Shown piece by piece: positions 5,602 through 9,650 of a stretch of 9,650 bases of DNA (position 1 is its first letter; the number at the start of each line of letters is the position of its first letter). The DNA comes from Pyrobaculum sp. (GTDB lineage: Archaea > Thermoproteota > Thermoprotei > Thermoproteales > Thermoproteaceae): contig WYEI01000138.1 in NCBI GenBank assembly GCA_009903905.1, positions 1 through 9,650 on the forward strand, written 5' to 3'. Below the pieces are notes generated by a model. It was not told the DNA's origin, ran no database searches, and worked only from the letters and a program-made list of their open reading frames with translations. Position numbers and translations under genes: made by a program.

Positions 5602-6810
5602 ATGATCAAGTCAGAGGAGTATGGCTTAGTTTTGAAAGAGGAAAAACTAGAAGGCGGCCGCCGCGTTCTCGATCTTTTCTGGGGGCCGCAACACCCCTCC
5701 TCAGGACACACCCGCTTCATAGTGGAGGTAGACGGCGACATAGTGGTCAACGTCACGCCGGACCCAGGCTACGTCCACCGCACCATGGAGAAGCTAGGCG
5801 AAACACGGCACTGGATACAGAACATACCACTCTTCGAGAGGCTTTCTCTACCAGACGCCATAAACGTCACCTGGGCCTACTCCATGGCCATAGAGCGCCT
5901 AGCCAAAATAGACGTTTCACCCAGGGCTCAGTACCTCAGAGTCATAATGGCGGAGCTCAGCCGTATCTCTACACACCTCTACGACCTAGGCCTACACGCC
6001 ATAATGATAGGCTCATCCACAGGCTTCATGTGGGGCTTCGGCCTCAGAGAGCTGGTGGTGCAGCTCTGGGCCATGGTTTCTGGCTCAAGGACAACCCCGA
6101 CCTGGGTCCTCCCCGGCGGCGTTCGCACCGCGCCGCCAGACGCCTTCTACGAACAGACGAAGGGCTTTCTGGATTATTTAGAGAAAAAAATAGATGAGTT
6201 CGTCCGCATCGTCGTGAAGAACCCCGTCGGCTACTACAGACTCAAGGAGGTGGGCTACTTGAGCAAGGAAGACGCCGCGCGGCTGATGACCACGGGCCCC
6301 GGCGCCCGCGGCTCCGGCATAGACTGGGACGCCCGCCGCGTATATAAATACGGCATCTACGACGAGTTTGAATGGGACGTGTGTGTGGAGGACGGCGGCG
6401 ACTCCCTAGCCAGGACGATGGTGAGGATATGTGAAATAAGACAAAGCGCCAGGATAATTAAACAAGCCATAGACCGCGCGCCTAGAGACGGGCCCCTCGT
6501 GGGCGAGGCGGTGCTTCACAGAATGCCGCCGAAGCAGAAGGAGACCGCAAACCAGCTCATAAGACTGGGGGCCCTCTTCACCTCCAGGTTGCCAGAGGGC
6601 GAGGGTCTCGGCATCACGGAGGGCGGCCGCGGCCGCTACTTCTTCCACGTCTACGGCGACGGCTCCGAGAAGCCGTACAGAGTAAGGATATCCACACCCT
6701 CTTGGCAGAACCTACGCGTCATGATAAAGGCCTTCATAGGTGCGAGGCTCATGGACCTACCGGCCATATACGGCTCCTTCGGCTACTTCCCGCCGGAGCA
6801 AGACAGGTAA
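5602..6810 (+). CDS. nuoD: Complex I subunit D (49-kDa, quinone-site subunit)
   Basis: 402 residues, normal for a NuoD without a fused NuoC. NuoD sits at the junction of the peripheral and membrane arms and, with NuoB, forms the quinone-reduction pocket. Family landmarks are GPQHP (28-32), GYVHRTMEKL (56-65), RAQYLRVIMAELSRI (108-122), LPGGVR (170-175) and the C-terminal DLPAIYGSFGYFPPEQDR ending. No CxxC pairs are present, so it is not a [NiFe]-hydrogenase large subunit. Two residues that bind the quinone headgroup in characterised enzymes appear changed: the beta-hairpin reads HPSSGH, and the position of the conserved Tyr is Leu83 (ERLSLPD). The gene opens the operon, 46 nt from a divergent gene, with a TATA-like box 22 nt upstream of ATG 5602; it is followed directly by nuoH with no NADH-module genes. 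The electron donor is probably ferredoxin or another carrier rather than NADH (inference). Confidence 0.96.
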   Translation: MIKSEEYGLVLKEEKLEGGRRVLDLFWGPQHPSSGHTRFIVEVDGDIVVNVTPDPGYVHRTMEKLGETRHWIQNIPLFERLSLPDAINVTWAYSMAIERLAKIDVSPRAQYLRVIMAELSRISTHLYDLGLHAIMIGSSTGFMWGFGLRELVVQLWAMVSGSRTTPTWVLPGGVRTAPPDAFYEQTKGFLDYLEKKIDEFVRIVVKNPVGYYRLKEVGYLSKEDAARLMTTGPGARGSGIDWDARRVYKYGIYDEFEWDVCVEDGGDSLARTMVRICEIRQSARIIKQAIDRAPRDGPLVGEAVLHRMPPKQKETANQLIRLGALFTSRLPEGEGLGITEGGRGRYFFHVYGDGSEKPYRVRISTPSWQNLRVMIKAFIGARLMDLPAIYGSFGYFPPEQDR

Positions 6811-6822
6811 TAAATTAAAATA
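6811..6822 (+). promoter_or_regulatory. AT-rich gap, possible internal promoter before nuoH
   Basis: Immediately after the nuoD stop, TAAATTAAAATA forms an AT-rich element in otherwise GC-rich DNA. Its centre is about 25 nt upstream of ATG 6841 and 19 nt upstream of ATG 6835. That spacing would allow a leaderless internal transcript for nuoH onward. The element is short and could be only a spacer. Confidence 0.3.
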
Positions 6823-6834
6823 ACCGATTTGGAC

Positions 6835-7872
6835 ATGTCCATGGACCTCTGGAGTCTCCTCCTCTCGCCCCGCCTCTGGTTTTTCATACTCATGTTCGCC
6901 GCGTCGGGGGCGGTGTTGCTCACTGTGGTGTGGTTTGAGCGCAAGGCAGCTGCGAGGGTGCAGATGCGCGTGGGGCCGTACCATGTGTCGCCACAGCTCG
7001 GCGGATACCTACAGCTACTGGCAGACGCCTTCAAGTTCATCATAAGCGAGCCCATCGTGCCGAGGGGCGCCCACAAGATCCTCTTCGTCTGGGGCCCCGC
7101 CGTATTCGTCACACTGGCCTTCGGCGCCTCCCTCCTCCTCCCCCTAACCCCCGAGCTTAGGCTGATAAAAGACCCCTCACTACTCCCCTACGGCCTCGTC
7201 TTCTCGCTCATGGTACTCCTCCTCGTGTCGATATCAGTTGTTATAATCGGCTGGTCTGTAAACAACAAGTTCGCATATATCGGCGCCGCGCGGGAGGCGT
7301 TGCTTGTGGCCGCGTATGAACTGCCCCTGATACTCTCCTTCCTGGCCATGGCCATACTCTACGGCACGCTGAACCCCTTGGAGATAGTCCAGAAGCAAAC
7401 CCTCCTCGTCGGGGCGATCCTCAACCCCCTCGCCTTCCTCGTCTTTGTGGTAACAACCGCCATGGCCACCGCGAGATTTCCCTTCGAAATCGCCGACTAC
7501 GAGGGCGACGTGGCCACGGGGCCCTACAGCGACTATGGCGGTATATTCCTAGTGCTTTCCTTCGCCGGCGGCACCTACTACGCCACCTTCTCCTACTCCT
7601 TCCTCGCCACCCTCCTCTTCCTAGGCGGCTGGGCGCTCCCCGGCTACGCCCCGGGGCCCTGGCCCCAGGACATGATAGGGCACCTAACGCTGGCCGTATG
7701 GGTCTTCCTCAAAACCACAGTGCTTATGTTCTTCTTCGCCTTCCTACGTGCCGCCATGCCGGTTTTGCGTCTCGACCACACGCTGGTTCTCGGCTGGCGC
7801 GGCCTGCTGACGCTAGGCCTCTTGGCGGTGCTGTGGTCGGCCGCGTTACGCCTGGCCGGGGCGGTGCCATGA
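6835..7872 (+). CDS. nuoH: Complex I membrane subunit H (heel, quinone entry)
   Basis: About 345 residues with eight or so hydrophobic helices, as in NuoH. NuoH anchors the peripheral arm to the membrane arm and lines the quinone tunnel and the acidic E-channel. Signature segments are WFERKAAARVQMRVGPYHVS (33-52), LADAFKF (62-68) with SEPIVP, YELPLILSF (161-169), ARFPFEIADYEGDVATGPYS (213-232) and the C-terminal RAAMPVLRLDHTLVLGWRG (305-323). The acidic loop that reads AEAExE in bacteria reads ADYEGD here, keeping its carboxylates. The start is ambiguous: TTG 6829, ATG 6835 and ATG 6841 are in frame; 6835 is listed, but 6841 fits the upstream AT-rich box best. The stop overlaps the nuoI start as ATGA (7869-7872), indicating translational coupling. 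Confidence 0.96.
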   Translation: MSMDLWSLLLSPRLWFFILMFAASGAVLLTVVWFERKAAARVQMRVGPYHVSPQLGGYLQLLADAFKFIISEPIVPRGAHKILFVWGPAVFVTLAFGASLLLPLTPELRLIKDPSLLPYGLVFSLMVLLLVSISVVIIGWSVNNKFAYIGAAREALLVAAYELPLILSFLAMAILYGTLNPLEIVQKQTLLVGAILNPLAFLVFVVTTAMATARFPFEIADYEGDVATGPYSDYGGIFLVLSFAGGTYYATFSYSFLATLLFLGGWALPGYAPGPWPQDMIGHLTLAVWVFLKTTVLMFFFAFLRAAMPVLRLDHTLVLGWRGLLTLGLLAVLWSAALRLAGAVP

Positions 7873-8351
7873 GCGCCGAGAAGACAACGCTTAGGGGCGT
7901 GGTAAAGGCTACTATAGACGCATTGGCGGTGGCGGCTAGAAACTTCGTGAAACCTGAGAGGATAACCATCTACTACCCCTACGAGAGGCTGGACTACGGC
8001 AAGATGCGCGGCTGGATCGGTCTGTGGACTGAGAAATGCACCTCCTGCATGATGTGCGCCAGGATATGCCCCACAAACGCCATAAAGATGTATCCGGCGC
8101 CAAACGGGAAGCGTTACCCCGGCATAGACTACGGCCGTTGCATCATGTGCCACTTCTGCGTAGACGTCTGCCCCACAGACGCGCTCTACGGCACAGACAT
8201 CAAAGAACTTACATGGTACGACTACAAGGAGATGATCTATACACCAGATATGGAGAGGGAGCCTCCCAAGATACAGGGGCCCTACAAATCTGTGAAGGTC
8301 GCCATTAAATATGTCGGGGGGATCCCGAAAAAGGTAAGGCTACAGGCGTAA
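7869..8351 (+). CDS. nuoI: Complex I subunit I, 2x[4Fe-4S] ferredoxin-like
   Basis: 160 residues, normal family length. It carries two complete ferredoxin motifs: Cys57, 60, 63 and 67 (CTSCMMCARICP) and Cys91, 94, 97 and 101 (CIMCHFCVDVCP). These hold clusters N6a and N6b, which pass electrons along the peripheral arm toward the NuoB/NuoD quinone site. The N-terminal amphipathic helix (about 8-27) and the YYPYERLDYGKMRGWIGL approach to the first motif are typical of NuoI lying on the membrane surface next to NuoH. The start ATG 7869 overlaps the nuoH stop. The frame is open further upstream (to 7698), but that lies wholly inside nuoH and has no family similarity. A 30-nt AT-rich gap follows before nuoJ. 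This is the only visible iron-sulphur subunit in the window. Confidence 0.97.
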   Translation: MSAEKTTLRGVVKATIDALAVAARNFVKPERITIYYPYERLDYGKMRGWIGLWTEKCTSCMMCARICPTNAIKMYPAPNGKRYPGIDYGRCIMCHFCVDVCPTDALYGTDIKELTWYDYKEMIYTPDMEREPPKIQGPYKSVKVAIKYVGGIPKKVRLQA

Positions 8352-8366
8352 TACTTTAAAAGCTTT
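8352..8366 (+). promoter_or_regulatory. Possible internal promoter before nuoJ
   Basis: The gap after the nuoI stop contains TACTTTAAAAGCTTT, a TATA-like element with its centre about 24 nt upstream of the nuoJ ATG at 8382. Together with the absence of an ATGA overlap here, this suggests that the J-K-antiporter genes can also be transcribed as a separate leaderless unit. Confidence 0.42.
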
Positions 8367-8381
8367 ACCTACTTAAACATC

Positions 8382-8807
8382 ATGATAGACCTCCTACTCC
8401 TATCGGTAGCCCTGTTTTTCGGCATACTAACCGTATACTCCAGAGACAACGTCTACTCGGCGGTGAGCCTCGCCTCGGCCGCCGGCGCCGTCGGCGCGTA
8501 CTACGCCTACTTGGCGCAGTTCGCCCCTGCGTTTCTTGTGTTCGTAATCTACATAGGCGCCGTGATGTTGCTGGTCGTAATTACGGCGGCGATGTACGGA
8601 GGCGTCCAGAGGTGGGGCGGCAGATACCTCCTCGCCACAACCCTGGTCTTCCTCGCCGCGGCGGCCCTGGGGGCGTTTCTGTGGGGGGCCCCGCCGGCCA
8701 AGCCAACGCCGGTGCAACTAGGCGACCTCCTGCCAGCTGTGATGTTGCTGATAGGCGTAGCCGCAGTCTCCCTAGTAGTAAGCATCGAGGTGGCGAGGAA
8801 GGCATGA
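8382..8807 (+). CDS. nuoJ: Complex I membrane subunit J
   Basis: A compact 141-residue NuoJ (bacterial ones run about 165-185). Five hydrophobic helices can be drawn: about 2-20, 26-45, 48-73, 82-103 and 114-137, so the fold is complete despite the length. The hallmark third helix reads FVIYIGAVMLLVVITAAMYG (54-73), matching the 'IVYAGAV.VLF.F' segment that contains the pi-bulge moving during coupling. NuoJ lies between NuoH and the antiporter-like pumps and helps connect the quinone-site change to proton translocation. The loop between helices 4 and 5 is Pro-rich (GAPPAKPTPVQ). Start ATG 8382 is preceded by a TATA-like box at leaderless spacing; the stop overlaps nuoK as ATGA. Confidence 0.92.
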   Translation: MIDLLLLSVALFFGILTVYSRDNVYSAVSLASAAGAVGAYYAYLAQFAPAFLVFVIYIGAVMLLVVITAAMYGGVQRWGGRYLLATTLVFLAAAALGAFLWGAPPAKPTPVQLGDLLPAVMLLIGVAAVSLVVSIEVARKA

Positions 8808-9097
8808 GCCCCGCGGTCGTCATCGGGTTTATACTAATTCTCCTAGGTCTCTACAGCATAGCGACTACTAGAAACCTCGTGAGGATCCTAATAGCCCTTG
8901 AGCTCGTAACTGTGGGCGCCTTCGCGGCGCTGGCGCCGCTGGCGTCGGCCAACCCCGGCCTCCTCTTCTATGGAGTCCTCATCCTCGTGATGATAAGCGT
9001 ATCAGAGGCCTCCATATTGGCCGCGTTGATATATCGCACCTACGCCCTCACAGAAAGCACGGACGTCTCGGCGGTCGCGGGGGGTAGGGAGCCATGA
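8804..9097 (+). CDS. nuoK: Complex I membrane subunit K
   Basis: 97 residues and three membrane helices (about 3-20, 27-47, 54-79), the normal NuoK size and the MrpC-related fold. It has the family's two buried glutamates: one in RILIALELVTVGAF (about residue 33, helix 2) and one in VMISVSEASILAALIYR (about residue 68, helix 3), which form part of the central hydrophilic proton axis. RNLV before helix 2 matches the usual 'R.NLi..L...E' pattern. The start ATG 8804 overlaps the nuoJ stop (ATGA) and the stop overlaps the next gene's ATG in the same way at 9094. The frame continues open upstream to 8612, but that part is inside nuoJ and unrelated. Confidence 0.95.
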   Translation: MSPAVVIGFILILLGLYSIATTRNLVRILIALELVTVGAFAALAPLASANPGLLFYGVLILVMISVSEASILAALIYRTYALTESTDVSAVAGGREP

Positions 9098-9650
9098 TAA
9101 TTCTGTTCTCAGTCCTCATACCGATGGCGCTGTCGCTTGCGGCCTACGCGGCGGCGAAGAGGTCGCCCTACCTCGCCGGCTACATCTCGGCCGTTGCGTT
9201 GCTTCCTCTCCTAGTGGTTTCGGCGTACTCGGTCTTCGGGGGCGTGGAGTTCAGTGAGGGCACCTTCCAGGGGTTCGACGTCACGGCTTTTAGGCTAACA
9301 CCCTTCAACGGAGTATTCGCCTTCACCGTGGCGCTGGTGGGCATCTTCGTTGCGCTATATAGCCCGCCGTATATGGAACACAGAAGCCACGAGCTAGGCC
9401 GCGACACGTCGATATTCTACCTCACCTACGGCTTCTTCCTCGGCGGGCTCGCCGGCGCCTTTGTGGCGGCAAACCTCATAATGGTCTATGTCTTCATCGA
9501 AATAGCCCTAATAGCCTCGCTGTTTCAGATACTCTACTACGGCTACGGCGACAGAGTCCGGATAACCATCATGTACCTAGTCTGGTCCCACGTAGGCGCA
9601 CTGCTCGCCCTAGCCGGCTTCCTGCTCCTGTATCTAAAAGGCGTATACTA
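9094..9650 (+). CDS. Antiporter-like proton-pumping subunit (NuoL/M/N family), N-terminal part
   Basis: The first 185 codons of a polytopic protein cut by the window edge; full members have about 450-620 residues. The hydrophobic helices and the segments LVGIFVALYSPPYMEHR (81-97) and FVAANLIMVYVFIEIALIAS (123-142) match the start of the MrpA/MrpD/NuoL/M/N family. Glu136 in VFIEIAL sits where the conserved helix-5 glutamate lies, which pairs with a helix-7 lysine just beyond the window. RITIMYLVWSHVGALLALAG (156-175) corresponds to the following helix. Subunit identity (L, M or N) cannot be settled from this part: position after nuoK favours L, while the sequence is about equally like M. Its product would be one of the proton channels of the membrane arm. 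The start ATG overlaps the nuoK stop, with AGGGAG just upstream. Confidence 0.9.
   Translation, partial: MIILFSVLIPMALSLAAYAAAKRSPYLAGYISAVALLPLLVVSAYSVFGGVEFSEGTFQGFDVTAFRLTPFNGVFAFTVALVGIFVALYSPPYMEHRSHELGRDTSIFYLTYGFFLGGLAGAFVAANLIMVYVFIEIALIASLFQILYYGYGDRVRITIMYLVWSHVGALLALAGFLLLYLKGVY

Noticed and set aside
5602..6810. [NiFe]-hydrogenase large subunit as an alternative for NuoD
   Set aside because: The protein lacks the two CxxC pairs that hold the NiFe centre and has the GPQHP and DLPAIYGS segments of complex I subunit D.
7698..7868. Upstream extension of the nuoI frame
   Set aside because: It lies inside nuoH, encodes a His/Arg-rich non-conserved stretch, and the ATG at 7869 gives the exact family length and an ATGA overlap.
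1..9650. CRISPR arrays, insertion sequences, tRNA or rRNA genes
   Set aside because: No regularly spaced repeats, transposase-like proteins, terminal repeats or T-loop (GGTTCGAAT-type) signatures were seen on either strand.

Overview
The window looks like chromosomal DNA of a hyperthermophilic crenarchaeon, most likely Pyrobaculum or a close Thermoproteales relative. The reasons are GC-rich genes with AT-rich promoter cores, A/T boxes 22-26 nt upstream of many start codons (the leaderless-transcript pattern), and a respiratory complex I operon without visible NADH-module genes. The genus is inferred from style and protein character; no database search was run.

Left part (1-3565): the N-terminus of a probable M1 aminopeptidase runs off the left edge on the minus strand. 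It is divergent from an unrecognised 228-residue protein with a winged-helix-like C-terminus. That gene converges with a Lrp/AsnC-type regulator, which is in turn divergent from a large secreted, sequon-rich, membrane-anchored surface protein. The 3' end of the surface-protein gene overlaps the 3' end of a short-chain dehydrogenase/reductase by 53 nt on the opposite strand.

Middle (3566-5555): about 500 nt without an intact gene carries a 16-bp perfect palindrome made of two facing TATA-like boxes, followed by what looks like a decayed gene whose peptide fragments lie in all three plus-strand frames. A minus-strand pair follows: a membrane-anchored family 2 glycosyltransferase-like protein, then folE (GTP cyclohydrolase I), separated by 23 nt. 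The folE TATA-like box overlaps the glycosyltransferase stop codon.

Right part (5602-9650): a plus-strand complex I operon in the order nuoD, nuoH, nuoI, nuoJ, nuoK and the start of a NuoL/M/N-type antiporter subunit, which is cut by the window edge. ATGA stop/start overlaps couple H-I, J-K and K-L/M/N. Small AT-rich gaps before nuoH and nuoJ could be internal promoters. No nuoE/F/G genes lie between D and H, and nuoA/B/C do not precede nuoD, because the glycosyltransferase diverges there from a 46-nt shared promoter region. Together the genes encode the quinone-site subunit D, the membrane heel H, the double [4Fe-4S] subunit I, and membrane subunits J, K and one pump. NuoD appears to lack the usual quinone-headgroup residues, which is the most interesting protein-level observation here.
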